Assembly: GCA_029259675.1 (NCBI GenBank)
Contig: JAJDES010000517.1
Location: forward strand, 1-7,601
Source: Planctomycetota bacterium
GTDB lineage: Bacteria > Planctomycetota > UBA1135 > GCA-002686595
DNA length: 7,601 nt
Reading direction: 5' to 3'
Part shown: positions 1 through 7,018 of the stretch, in pieces
Layout of the letters: the number at the start of each line of letters is the position of its first letter
Numbering within the stretch: the first letter of the stretch is position 1
Notes under the pieces: generated by a model
The model's input: the letters and a program-made list of their open reading frames with translations, nothing else
The model's database searches: none
What the model was told of the DNA's origin: nothing
Program-made: the position numbers and the translations under genes

Positions 1-190
1 GCTCTTCGCGCCAAACTAAGACCCCAAGGAACAGCACCGACAAGCTGATGCGCATGGCGTTGAACACCAGAGCGTCCAGATCCCGGACGGCCGACTTCAT
101 GACCGAGAAGTTGACCCCCCAGATCAGCACAACCACTAGCAAGCCCAATTCGGCAACGCGAACGGCAGAGCGCTTTTTGAAGATTCTCAC
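1..190 (-). CDS. EamA/DMT-family transporter, N-terminal part (runs off left edge)
   Basis: Reading the minus strand from a GTG at 190 gives 63 open codons that continue past the window edge. After a basic start (VRIFKKRSAVR) comes a hydrophobic helix, about residues 15-30, ending in the motif LIWGVNFSVMKSAV. A short loop (RDLDALVFNAMR) and a second hydrophobic helix (about 48-60) follow. The order helix, WGxNF, K about five residues on, then an xxNAxR loop leading into helix 2 is the typical start of EamA (DUF6) drug/metabolite transporters, which are usually near 300 residues with ten membrane helices. They export or exchange small metabolites, and the substrate cannot be told from this piece. 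The frame is open further upstream to a TAG, but the only conventional starts there are less likely. There is no strong Shine-Dalgarno sequence, only a GACGAG a few bases before the GTG. The gene is divergent from the SGNH hydrolase gene. The family call is fairly sure, the exact start less so. Confidence 0.72.
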   Translation of the reverse strand, partial: MRIFKKRSAVRVAELGLLVVVLIWGVNFSVMKSAVRDLDALVFNAMRISLSVLFLGVLVWREE

Positions 191-541
191 AAACTGGCTC
201 GTCGAAGGCCCAAACAGAGCGTGTTCAGGTGCAGAGAGTCCGAGGGCGCACGCATGCCGAAGCTATAGTTCGAGCCATTCCGCGCCGGCAATGACCCAGT
301 CCATACCGGCGGCTTCAACTTGATGCTAATTCCCACGATCTTCATCGCGGGGATGCTATCACGCGCTTCCGCCGCGGCGACTGAGTGAGCTTGCCCCAAA
401 ATCCGTAAGGACCCTGCGCCGGCTTGAATGCGAACGCAGGTGTCCGCGCTCGCGGTCCTGGCGTAGGATCCTGGCTCGGGTTTGGTTCGCCGCACGGCGT
501 CCGCCCAGCGCACTCGCTGCGGCGAATCGCAGGCCATCCGC
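191..541. other. Divergent intergenic region without a convincing gene
   Basis: This stretch separates the transporter gene (minus) from the SGNH hydrolase gene (plus) and should contain the promoters of both. Several open frames cross it, but none has family-like composition, a good ribosome binding site or continuity with a neighbour. I see a 10-base perfect palindrome (CGCCGCGGCG, 370-379), which is expected often in GC-rich DNA. I found no clear -35/-10 pair, tRNA, terminator or repeat. Confidence 0.5.
531..533 (+). promoter_or_regulatory. Ribosome binding site supporting the ATG at 542
   Basis: GCAGG ends at 533 and lies eight bases before the ATG at 542. The open frame extends upstream to a TTG at 482, but the extra 20 residues are polar and arginine-rich with no visible family character. 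Starting at 542 places the basic stretch and membrane helix at the expected N-terminal position. Confidence 0.5.
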
Positions 542-1771
542 ATGGATACAAGAAAAGACACCACTCTCGCGAAGCGGTCCGCGCTTGGACCCAAGCTCTT
601 GGCGCTATTGCTATCCACGAGCTGCGCCCTGCTGTTGTGCGAATGGACCCTGCGCCGCCTGCATCCCGAACTCGCGTGGCGACCCTTCCCGGACACCTAT
701 TTGGGCTGGTCCAATAATGAAGTGCGAGAATTTGATCCGCACCTGCGCCAACCCGGTAAGCAGCGCATCCTCTTCCTCGGCGATTCCTTCATGGCCGGGG
801 TCGGCGTGGCTAAGAAACGTGAACGATTGCCGAATGTACTCGGGGAGTTGTTGGGCGAGTCGGTCGATGTGCGCGTGCTTGCCACGGCGGGTTGGGGCAC
901 GGACCAGGAATACTTGGCCTTTCTCCAAAAGGGCGCAGCCTGGGAGCCCCACTTGGTTGTCTTGAGCTTCTGCGCCAACAACGACCTCTCCAACATTCTC
1001 TCGAATCGCCATCCGAGCTCGCGCGACAAGCCGATGCGCAAGCCCTACTTCATCCTGGACGAACAGGGTCCATTGGCTCTGCATGACTTCGATGGACGTC
1101 CGCTTGAACTGGACCCCGGCGCGGCGGCGCGAGCCCATAGCTTTCAAAGCAGTCTGCTTGCGCTCCTGAGGTACCACTTATCCGGCACGGCCTCAGAACC
1201 ATCACGGGACGCGATTCCGAGCGGGGACCACGCCGTGGACTCCCGTTACACGCGCTTTCCGTCCGCCGCGGGAAGCATGCGTGCGGTGCACGAACTCAAG
1301 CACAAATTGAATTGGTCGCCGCAATCCGCAATCACCGATGTCGCCGCGTTCATTCGCGAAGATTTTCCGGACAACCAATATCAATGGCGAGTGTTTGAAG
1401 CCCTCGTTGCCAGACTCGACAGTTCCGTAAAATCCGCAGGCGGCCGTTTGATCCTCATGCCGGTGCCCTCGGCCCTTGACGCAAGCAACCCGAACACCAT
1501 CGTCGGCGCTTCACTCACGCATGAGTTCAACACTCCCAGCGGCGACTTCAGCATCGCCATGGATGAACCCAATCGCAGGCTCGCCGCAATTGCCGAACGA
1601 CTGGAAATTGCCTACTTGGATTCATGCGCGGCCTTTGCACAGCACGTCCGCAGCGGACGATTGATGGCCGAATTCTGGCCCAAGGCGCCGGATCGCCATT
1701 TCTCGGCACCGGCCCATCGCCTACTCGCCGAGCGGGCTCGAGATTTCGTGCAACCGTTGCTTGGCCAGTAA
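542..1771 (+). CDS. Membrane-anchored SGNH/GDSL-family hydrolase
   Basis: The product is 409 residues. A basic N-terminus (MDTRKDTTLAKR) precedes one hydrophobic helix (about 16-33, LLALLLSTSCALLL), so it is probably a signal anchor with the enzyme outside the cytoplasm. A lipoprotein reading around STSC is possible but the lipobox is poor. The SGNH blocks appear in order. Block I is ILFLGDSFMAGVGV, with nucleophile Ser82. Block II is the glycine in ATAGWGTDQE (Gly117 or Gly119). Block III is FCANND, with Asn147. The last block is PDRHFSAPAH near the C-terminus, with Asp384 and His386 completing the triad. The family includes esterases, lipases and carbohydrate O-acetyl esterases or transferases; many bacterial members of this size act on cell-envelope or exported polysaccharide. 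The substrate here is unknown. About 230 residues separate blocks III and V, which is long for the fold and suggests inserted segments. The gene stands alone, convergent with the sigma operon. Confidence 0.82.
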   Translation: MDTRKDTTLAKRSALGPKLLALLLSTSCALLLCEWTLRRLHPELAWRPFPDTYLGWSNNEVREFDPHLRQPGKQRILFLGDSFMAGVGVAKKRERLPNVLGELLGESVDVRVLATAGWGTDQEYLAFLQKGAAWEPHLVVLSFCANNDLSNILSNRHPSSRDKPMRKPYFILDEQGPLALHDFDGRPLELDPGAAARAHSFQSSLLALLRYHLSGTASEPSRDAIPSGDHAVDSRYTRFPSAAGSMRAVHELKHKLNWSPQSAITDVAAFIREDFPDNQYQWRVFEALVARLDSSVKSAGGRLILMPVPSALDASNPNTIVGASLTHEFNTPSGDFSIAMDEPNRRLAAIAERLEIAYLDSCAAFAQHVRSGRLMAEFWPKAPDRHFSAPAHRLLAERARDFVQPLLGQ

Positions 1772-1780
1772 CAGAACGGA

Positions 1781-1803
1781 CGCAAGGCGTTAGCCCCCTT
1801 GCG
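1781..1803 (+). terminator. Hairpin just after the SGNH hydrolase stop, possible terminator
   Basis: CGCAAGG (1781-1787) and CCTTGCG (1797-1803) form a perfect 7-base-pair stem with a 9-base loop, starting ten bases after the stop codon. No T-run follows, so it is not a textbook intrinsic terminator. It may act with a termination factor or protect the 3' end of the mRNA. Being symmetrical, it could serve the convergent minus-strand operon too. Confidence 0.4.
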
Positions 1804-1810
1804 CTGACCC

Positions 1811-1829
1811 GTGCGCTAAAGGCGCGCAC
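1811..1829 (+). terminator. Second tandem hairpin in the convergent gap
   Basis: GTGCGC (1811-1816) and GCGCAC (1824-1829) form a 6-base-pair stem with a 7-base loop, only seven bases after the preceding hairpin. Two hairpins in a row between convergent genes suggest a 3'-end structure. Again there is no T-run on either strand. In GC-rich DNA a single stem this short could be chance. Confidence 0.28.
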
Positions 1830-1928
1830 TCTCGCTCGATTGCGGAAGATCGACATTTCATTTTCGATCGCTAAACCGGCGCCCTCCTCTTCCCAACTGT
1901 CCGCATCTATCGAAACGCCAGGCAACGC

Positions 1929-3734
1929 TCAGTTAAGCGAAATTTCGATTCGCATCCCGCCTTCAGCTTGACCGATGATGCGCACTTCGCCCGAGCTGCC
2001 CTGGGAGAAGTAAACGCTCTCGTCGACGAACAACGCTTCATGGTCCGTTTGATGAAGGGACTCGGTCACCGAGTATCCCAAAGAAGCTTCGCGCTGTTCT
2101 CCTTGCACATGAATCGCACCGCGCACGTCCACTTCAATTCCGCCGTTCGGCGTTCTCCTCGGTGCGAGCATGAAGGCCACGCCGTCAAAAATCGTGCTTG
2201 TGGTCGGGTCCGACAGCGTGGAGTCTCTGGCGATCTCCACGTACTGACTTTCCACTTCAAAGTCCTCGATACCCAGGACTCCGCAGGCCGAACTCCCCAT
2301 TCGCACCGGCAGGTTCATCTCCGCCACAGCTTGTCGCTGCCCTTTGCGCCAGGCGCGCAAGCGGATCTGAACTTGGTCAGAGGCGCTCGGCATGCCCTCC
2401 AATAGACCGGCAACAACTTCTCCCCTGTGCAACCCATTGCCGGCATCGACCATGGCCCCTTGGACATGAAACAAGGCCAAGCGCGCCCCGATCTCCACCG
2501 GCTCAGAGTCCTGCAAAACCGTCTCTAGCAATTCACTTGGGAACGCTTCTTCGGGCTCTACCAAATTTGACGCCAACATGACCGGGTGGTCATACCCGTC
2601 CCAGGGCATCGTCATGTCTGCACGGCTCGCATCATTCGAAAACAACTCCCCCATGCAAATAGCCTGAGGAGGCGTGAAGCGCTGCGCGTCAACAAGATGC
2701 ATCTGCGCTCCACCCTTGTTCAAGCTCAAACTATGCATCAGCGGCAGCTGCCCCGCGCCTTGCCGAATCAGGATGACGTCGTTCCTTTGGCCGCGATTCA
2801 AATTCATGAGTCCCGACAGGGCTACGACTTTGTTGCTTGGAAGGAAGACGTTCGAAGTGATTGAACGATTGAAAATACTCAGGTTCTGAATCAATTCCGG
2901 TCCACGCATCTTCCTGACTTCCGATTCTAGGGTCAGCAAACCGCCGCAATGAATCGGAACATCGCGCACCCCCATGGGGGCCTCCGATTGCATGACCGAA
3001 AGCGCGAGCAACAATCCATCCGTATCTGGCACAGCCCTGGCCCACAGGCGAGTCCCCAGTTTGGCGTGGGCCACAAGCGAGTTCCAAACCATGCTGCCCT
3101 GGGCGATTTCCACGGAGTGGCTGAACACAATGGGCACATCCCGAACCATGCGCAGCGAGCTTGGGCGATCCGACCGCATTTGCAGCTGATACCGTTGGTG
3201 TTCGCCGCGCGCCCCGGCGCGCGCAATCAAGGCATCCGCTTCTTCCGGCGACAAAATTCCCGCCAATTTGGGAGCCACACCGGCTTCAAGCCTGACCAAG
3301 TCTATTTGCAATTGCGTGGATGCATTGAAGAAGCTGTCTAAGAAAGCGAGCAACTCCTGCACGCGCACTTGCAGGGCCGCGGGGCCGCGAACGATCAAGC
3401 GCTGCCCTTCCAAGGCGCCGACAAAGCGACCCTCGTAGTAAAGTTCATCCCCCAAAACGCGCTCAACAAATTCGTGCGCATAGCAATCAAAATCGTCACG
3501 ATTCAAACCCGGGGACTCATCGGTACGCAGCGGCTTGCCGCCCGGACTCGGCAAAAAGAGATGCTCGAGCCCTTCAGCCGAATAGGATTGATCGACCAAT
3601 GCCGAGATGTCGTAAATCCGCACGACTTCATCCGCCGCAACGGGCGGTGCGACCGCTTCGCCAAGCTCCCCTGAGGCTTCGATTAAACTCCCAAGTGCGA
3701 AGGCGGCGAACAGAATAGATAGGCTTGCTTTCAT
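1929..3734 (-). CDS. Exported protein of unknown function with a secretin-N-like segment, third gene of the sigma operon
   Basis: The product is 601 residues. MKASLSILFAAFALGSLIEA is a clear signal peptide, so the protein is probably periplasmic or outer-membrane associated. Residues about 37-47 (VVRIYDISALV) and 111-135 (QRLIVRGPAALQVRVQELLAFLDSF) resemble the short strand and strand-helix pattern of secretin N-domains, where a line of the type 'LIV..PA.....ELL..LD' is typical. A later segment (SNKVVALSGLMNLNRGQR) faintly recalls the secretin C-terminal region, but I cannot identify a pore-forming secretin domain, so a secretin function is not claimed. The rest is beta-rich-looking with no recognised motif. 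The ATG at 3734 shares one base with the upstream stop (TGATG), with GGAGGT ten bases before it; a TTG three bases further upstream is in frame but less likely. Co-translation with the anti-sigma gene suggests it is a partner, sensor or effector of that pathway. Confidence 0.7.
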   Translation of the reverse strand: MKASLSILFAAFALGSLIEASGELGEAVAPPVAADEVVRIYDISALVDQSYSAEGLEHLFLPSPGGKPLRTDESPGLNRDDFDCYAHEFVERVLGDELYYEGRFVGALEGQRLIVRGPAALQVRVQELLAFLDSFFNASTQLQIDLVRLEAGVAPKLAGILSPEEADALIARAGARGEHQRYQLQMRSDRPSSLRMVRDVPIVFSHSVEIAQGSMVWNSLVAHAKLGTRLWARAVPDTDGLLLALSVMQSEAPMGVRDVPIHCGGLLTLESEVRKMRGPELIQNLSIFNRSITSNVFLPSNKVVALSGLMNLNRGQRNDVILIRQGAGQLPLMHSLSLNKGGAQMHLVDAQRFTPPQAICMGELFSNDASRADMTMPWDGYDHPVMLASNLVEPEEAFPSELLETVLQDSEPVEIGARLALFHVQGAMVDAGNGLHRGEVVAGLLEGMPSASDQVQIRLRAWRKGQRQAVAEMNLPVRMGSSACGVLGIEDFEVESQYVEIARDSTLSDPTTSTIFDGVAFMLAPRRTPNGGIEVDVRGAIHVQGEQREASLGYSVTESLHQTDHEALFVDESVYFSQGSSGEVRIIGQAEGGMRIEISLN

Positions 3735-6286
3735 CAAGGCATGGACCTCCGTCCGATGGAATCTTTGTCAAAGTAAGTGTCGAGCTCGCGCGCGAGGCGT
3801 GTCAGCGCGACCGCGGTCCCGCGCCCATCCAAGGAGGATGAGAGCAATGAGCCGATGCGATCGCGCAGAGCGGAATCCGCGCCTGGAATGAGTTCAAGCC
3901 ATTGGGCATCCGTGCCAACGCGGTGAACAGCCAATAAGCAAACTGCCGCCAATTTGCGTTCGCGCTCCCCGATGCTTGTGAAGATGGGCATAAGCAAATC
4001 CACATGTTCCGCCCGGCCCAGTTCAGCTACAGCTAGGAGCGCGCGCTCCCGGTCGTCGCGCTGCAACAGCTCAGTGCTTGTTAAGGCGACCAAGCCGGGT
4101 ACCCCGTTCACTCCGCAGGAAGTGATCAAAATCTCCAACAGCGCAGCGGCTTGCAACTGGTCTTCGTCCGCCGCAAGTTGATCAATCAATTCAACAATGG
4201 CCCCGGGATCGGCCGTCGAGGACGTTTCCCAAAAACCATCCAATTGCGGGCCGAGGCTCCTGACTTCCTGACTCAAGGCCAGCAGTCCGCCGGCCGCATC
4301 CACCCCGCCCCAATTGGAAAGGCCCTCCAAAGCGATTGGCAAATAGTCGTAATCGTCCGCTATCGCTCGCAACCACCCCGGACCACCTGAAGGCTTGAGG
4401 GCCACGACAAACGGCCAGATTCGCTCGACATCCGAGCCCAAAGCCGTCAGCGCTGCGAGCTCCTGCGGCGAAGAGGCGAACGACCTTAGCGAGCGTCCCA
4501 TAGAGTTTTTCGTGCGCAAATCGAATTCGAGCACACGATCCAGCACGGCCCGCGGAGCAACATTGGCAGTCAATGCTTCCAGCACCGGCTCGAATTCAAG
4601 CTCGCCCCCTTCCACTTTTTGCAGCAACAACAACAGGCCGGGTGCACCACAGCCCGCGAGCAAGTCCGTGACAAACCTGCTCGAATCGGCACCGAACTTG
4701 GCACGTGGTAGGGATTCGCTGGCACCTGTAGATCCACTTGCAATGCGGCCTTGCGCATGTTCAACGCGCCATTTGGGTGCAGCTGCATGCCGCCCCTGTT
4801 TTGAGGAGGCCAGAGCGCTCTCCAAATGGCGGCGGCCCCATTCCAATCTTTGAACATCGTCAAGTTCCTGAACGGCCCGTTGTACATCGGTGCGCCAGTC
4901 GGCGCCGGGCCAATGCTCACTCAACTCCAAGAGTCCGGCAAAGCCTTGATCCATCAATCCCCGCACGGCGTGCCGCGGATCCGTTTCGCGCCCCAGCGCA
5001 GCAACCAGTAGGCGTCTTGCTGAATTCGATCCACGCCGGCCCAGGACGCGCAAGCTTGCGGCGCGCACAACTTCATCTGCATCTTTGGTCAAGGGCTCGA
5101 TCAATCGCAATACGGGCCAACCCTCTCCCACCAGCCCTTGGCTCAGAGCATCGAAGCGGGCCAACAAAGTATCCGCATCCAATTCCAGCCCCCCAACCGC
5201 TCCGGGCCCGTCGTCCATTCCAATGATGCTGGAATGATCGCTCCCGTTGTCGCCCGCAAGCGATCCCTTCCATTCGCTCGAAATAGCTTCTACAGCAGCC
5301 GACTTCAAAATGGTGCGCAGCTCGGAACAAACCTGCTGCTGTCGTCGGCGATCCAGGTCTTGATCGGGAGGCGAAAGCTCGACAAAGGCAATCGCTCCGA
5401 TTGCGGGGGCCGGGTTCGAAGAATCAGCACTCAAATTCGGTTGCTGGCGAGACGCTGCCTTCGACATCGCTTCAGCTACTGCATCCGCGGACACCCCATG
5501 GATCTCACCCACAGCTTCACTTGTTGCTTCTTGATCCGTTGCTCTGGGGCCGACGGGGCTCGAGTCGCGCATCGGACTGCTCGGCTGCCCGATGAGATCC
5601 GCTTCGAACCGTTCGACTTGAATGGCTCGATTCGAACGGCCCCAAATGGCGAATCCCAGGCCGACTGAGGCAATCAGCAGTGCCGCAATAGAAAGCGTCA
5701 ACACAACCCTGGGCCGGCCCAGCTGTTTCGCACGGGCGTTGTCGGTTATCTGCTGCCGCCTCGAATCATCTTTGGAGTCATCCCAATCGCCCGAATGCAC
5801 AATGTCCCTCGAATGCAAGACCGATTCGCGAGCCTTCACATCGGATTCCAAAACAATTTGTGCACTTGGTATCCGCGCTACTTCAGTCGTTGCACTATCC
5901 GCCTCCAACTCGATGGCCCCCAGCTCCTCCAGGGAATAGCTGTCGTCCTCCGTCAAGCATCCCTGCTCATCAAGGTCATCGAACAGCGCGGCGGCCGTTG
6001 CCGATTCGGAATACTCCAAGGCCTCCCAGTCGTGAGTCTCAGCCGCATCGATTCGGCTGTTGATGCGCTGAAGACTTTCGCGCAAATTCAATCCTTCGAC
6101 CGGTGCTTCATCCAACAAATTCAAGCCCTCTAGAACTCGATCCTGTTGCATTTGCAATTTGCGGCAGTCCGCGCAAGCGCGAGTATGGGACTCGAGCAGG
6201 AACTCGGCTTCGAGTTTGAGGTTTCCCGCAAACTTGAGTGCGAGCATGCGACGCGCTCGCCTGCAGATTTGGGCATTTGCTCTCAT
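3734..6286 (-). CDS. Zinc-finger anti-sigma factor with large HEAT-like repeat domain outside the membrane
   Basis: The product is 850 residues. The N-terminus has the zinc anti-sigma (zf-HC2/ZAS) signature: Cys8, then His34-x3-Cys38-x2-Cys41 (HTRACADC), in a short helical domain that in known members binds and inactivates the cognate sigma factor. Residues about 50-190 are an acidic, Ser/Asp/Glu-rich linker. One membrane helix follows at about 194-215 (VVLTLSIAALLIASVGLGF). Residues 216-310 are low-complexity, with several Pro and Ser. From about 370 to the end the protein is alpha-helical in leucine/alanine-rich repeats. The clearest HEAT-like unit is DADEVVRAASLRVLGRRG (402-419), and pieces such as RALLAVAELG near the C-terminus fit the same pattern. 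Simple anti-sigma factors of this class are usually 80-300 residues, so this is a large fusion. It overlaps the sigma gene by four bases (ATGA) and has GGAGGT eight bases before its ATG. The anti-sigma role is inferred from motif plus position; the role of the repeats is unknown. Confidence 0.82.
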   Translation of the reverse strand: MRANAQICRRARRMLALKFAGNLKLEAEFLLESHTRACADCRKLQMQQDRVLEGLNLLDEAPVEGLNLRESLQRINSRIDAAETHDWEALEYSESATAAALFDDLDEQGCLTEDDSYSLEELGAIELEADSATTEVARIPSAQIVLESDVKARESVLHSRDIVHSGDWDDSKDDSRRQQITDNARAKQLGRPRVVLTLSIAALLIASVGLGFAIWGRSNRAIQVERFEADLIGQPSSPMRDSSPVGPRATDQEATSEAVGEIHGVSADAVAEAMSKAASRQQPNLSADSSNPAPAIGAIAFVELSPPDQDLDRRRQQQVCSELRTILKSAAVEAISSEWKGSLAGDNGSDHSSIIGMDDGPGAVGGLELDADTLLARFDALSQGLVGEGWPVLRLIEPLTKDADEVVRAASLRVLGRRGSNSARRLLVAALGRETDPRHAVRGLMDQGFAGLLELSEHWPGADWRTDVQRAVQELDDVQRLEWGRRHLESALASSKQGRHAAAPKWRVEHAQGRIASGSTGASESLPRAKFGADSSRFVTDLLAGCGAPGLLLLLQKVEGGELEFEPVLEALTANVAPRAVLDRVLEFDLRTKNSMGRSLRSFASSPQELAALTALGSDVERIWPFVVALKPSGGPGWLRAIADDYDYLPIALEGLSNWGGVDAAGGLLALSQEVRSLGPQLDGFWETSSTADPGAIVELIDQLAADEDQLQAAALLEILITSCGVNGVPGLVALTSTELLQRDDRERALLAVAELGRAEHVDLLMPIFTSIGERERKLAAVCLLAVHRVGTDAQWLELIPGADSALRDRIGSLLSSSLDGRGTAVALTRLARELDTYFDKDSIGRRSMP
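3741..3750 (-). promoter_or_regulatory. Shine-Dalgarno within GGAGGTCCAT, for the exported-protein gene
   Basis: GGAGGT (3750 to 3745) lies ten bases before the ATG at 3734, inside the last codons of the anti-sigma gene. It favours this ATG as the start and supports translational coupling through the TGATG overlap. The same ten bases occur at the other junction of this operon. Confidence 0.65.
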
Positions 6287-6897
6287 GCGGATGGACCTCC
6301 TTTGCGGCCGCCTTGATCGCCATCAAGTTGAGAAGCCAAGAAGTGCAGCAACATGCGGCGAGCTTTCATGACGTGAGTGCGAATCGTTCCGGGCTGCAAG
6401 CCCATGGCATCGGCGATCTCTGCGTAAGAGAGACCTTCCGAAACGCGCAAGGTCAACGCCGTGCGCAAATGAAAGGGCAGTCGCTCAAGCGCGCACAGGA
6501 TCTGATGCTTGAATTCGCGTTGGGACAACGACTGGGACGGCCCCCCCGAGGCATCGTTCGGAATATCAACCGCCACTAATGACTGATCCTCTCCGCGTAC
6601 TCTGCGCGCTCGAGCCCGGTCCCGCGCCAAGTGCACCGCAATACGAGTCAACCAGCCGGCGAAGGGACCGCCCGAGCGAAAGTGCTCCAAGGCGTGGTAG
6701 GCGCGAACGAATGCTTCCTGAGTCAAGTCCTCCGCATCCTCGTGATTGCCCACCAACCGAAACAAGCGCGAGTAAATGCGCTCGAAGTGCATGCGCACCA
6801 AGCAATCAAATGCGGCCCGATCACCCGCCTTGGACAGCTCGATCCAACCTTGCTCAGTTTGGCTGGAATCGCTCACCAGGCGTCGAAGCCCCCTCAT
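6283..6897 (-). CDS. ECF-type RNA polymerase sigma-70 factor
   Basis: The product is 204 residues from the ATG at 6897. Sigma region 2 lies at about 25-98, with the core-binding and -10 recognition sequence NHEDAEDLTQEAFVRAYHAL (51-70) and GPFAGWLTRIAVHLARDRAR after it. A linker at 100-128 carries no region 3, as expected for group 4. Region 4 lies at about 133-184, with LERLPFHLRTALTLRVSEGLSYAEIADAMGL followed by the helix-turn-helix recognition part PGTIRTHVMKARRML. It directs RNA polymerase to a specific promoter set, which may include its own. An in-frame TTG at 6945 would add 16 residues (MDDKHGSK...). I prefer 6897 because it is an ATG with a G-rich GGTGGGG just upstream, while the TTG has no Shine-Dalgarno. 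The stop overlaps the anti-sigma start, the classic sigma/anti-sigma pair arrangement. Confidence 0.92.
   Translation of the reverse strand: MRGLRRLVSDSSQTEQGWIELSKAGDRAAFDCLVRMHFERIYSRLFRLVGNHEDAEDLTQEAFVRAYHALEHFRSGGPFAGWLTRIAVHLARDRARARRVRGEDQSLVAVDIPNDASGGPSQSLSQREFKHQILCALERLPFHLRTALTLRVSEGLSYAEIADAMGLQPGTIRTHVMKARRMLLHFLASQLDGDQGGRKGGPSA
6291..6300 (-). promoter_or_regulatory. Shine-Dalgarno within GGAGGTCCAT, for the anti-sigma gene
   Basis: GGAGGT (6300 to 6295) sits eight bases before the ATG at 6286, within the last codons of the sigma gene. It is a near-ideal ribosome binding site and fixes the anti-sigma start. It suggests that the anti-sigma protein is translated at least as well as the sigma factor. 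Confidence 0.7.
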
Positions 6898-6982
6898 CGC
6901 CCCACCGGGTAAATCCCGAGGCTTGCTGCCGTGCTTGTCATCCAAAGTGTCATCGGGGGGCCATACTCCCGCTGGGGGTGCT

Positions 6983-7011
6983 TGTAGATGTCTTTAAGGT
7001 GAAACTGCCAA
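6983..7011 (-). promoter_or_regulatory. Candidate promoter of the sigma operon
   Basis: On the minus strand, TTGGCA (7011-7006) matches the housekeeping -35 TTGACA at five of six bases. Seventeen bases further is TCTACA (6988-6983), a weak -10 with three of six matches. Transcription would begin near 6976, about 80 bases before the ATG at 6897. Spacing and position fit but the -10 is poor, and an ECF-type promoter elsewhere in the gap is equally possible. Confidence 0.25.
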
Positions 7012-7018
7012 ACTTCAC
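6999..7018. repeat. Inverted repeat over the candidate -35 box
   Basis: GTGAAACTGCCAAACTTCAC has perfect 5-base arms (GTGAA/TTCAC) around a 10-base centre that contains the TTGGCA element. The size and position fit an operator bound by a dimeric regulator one helical turn apart at each half-site. Short arms make chance a real alternative. Confidence 0.25.

Noticed and set aside
268..306. Very short minus-strand frame ending MDWVIAGAEWLEL
   Set aside because: It reads like the end of a real protein, but an in-frame stop lies only a few codons upstream, leaving about 13 codons from the ATG. I cannot support a gene or a frameshifted remnant from this.
187..696. 169-residue minus-strand open frame over the left intergenic gap and the SGNH gene start
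   Set aside because: It overlaps a well-supported gene on the other strand and the transporter start, and its protein is arginine/serine-rich with no family features. Its last 52 codons (from an internal ATG reading MKIVGISIK) are more sensible but have no other support.
1968..2405. 145-residue plus-strand frame antisense to the exported-protein gene
   Set aside because: Histidine- and arginine-rich shadow of a real coding frame, with no ribosome binding site or motif.
1929..3734. Calling the 601-residue protein a full type II/III secretin
   Set aside because: Only short N-domain-like pieces are visible, and the conserved pore region is not recognisable.
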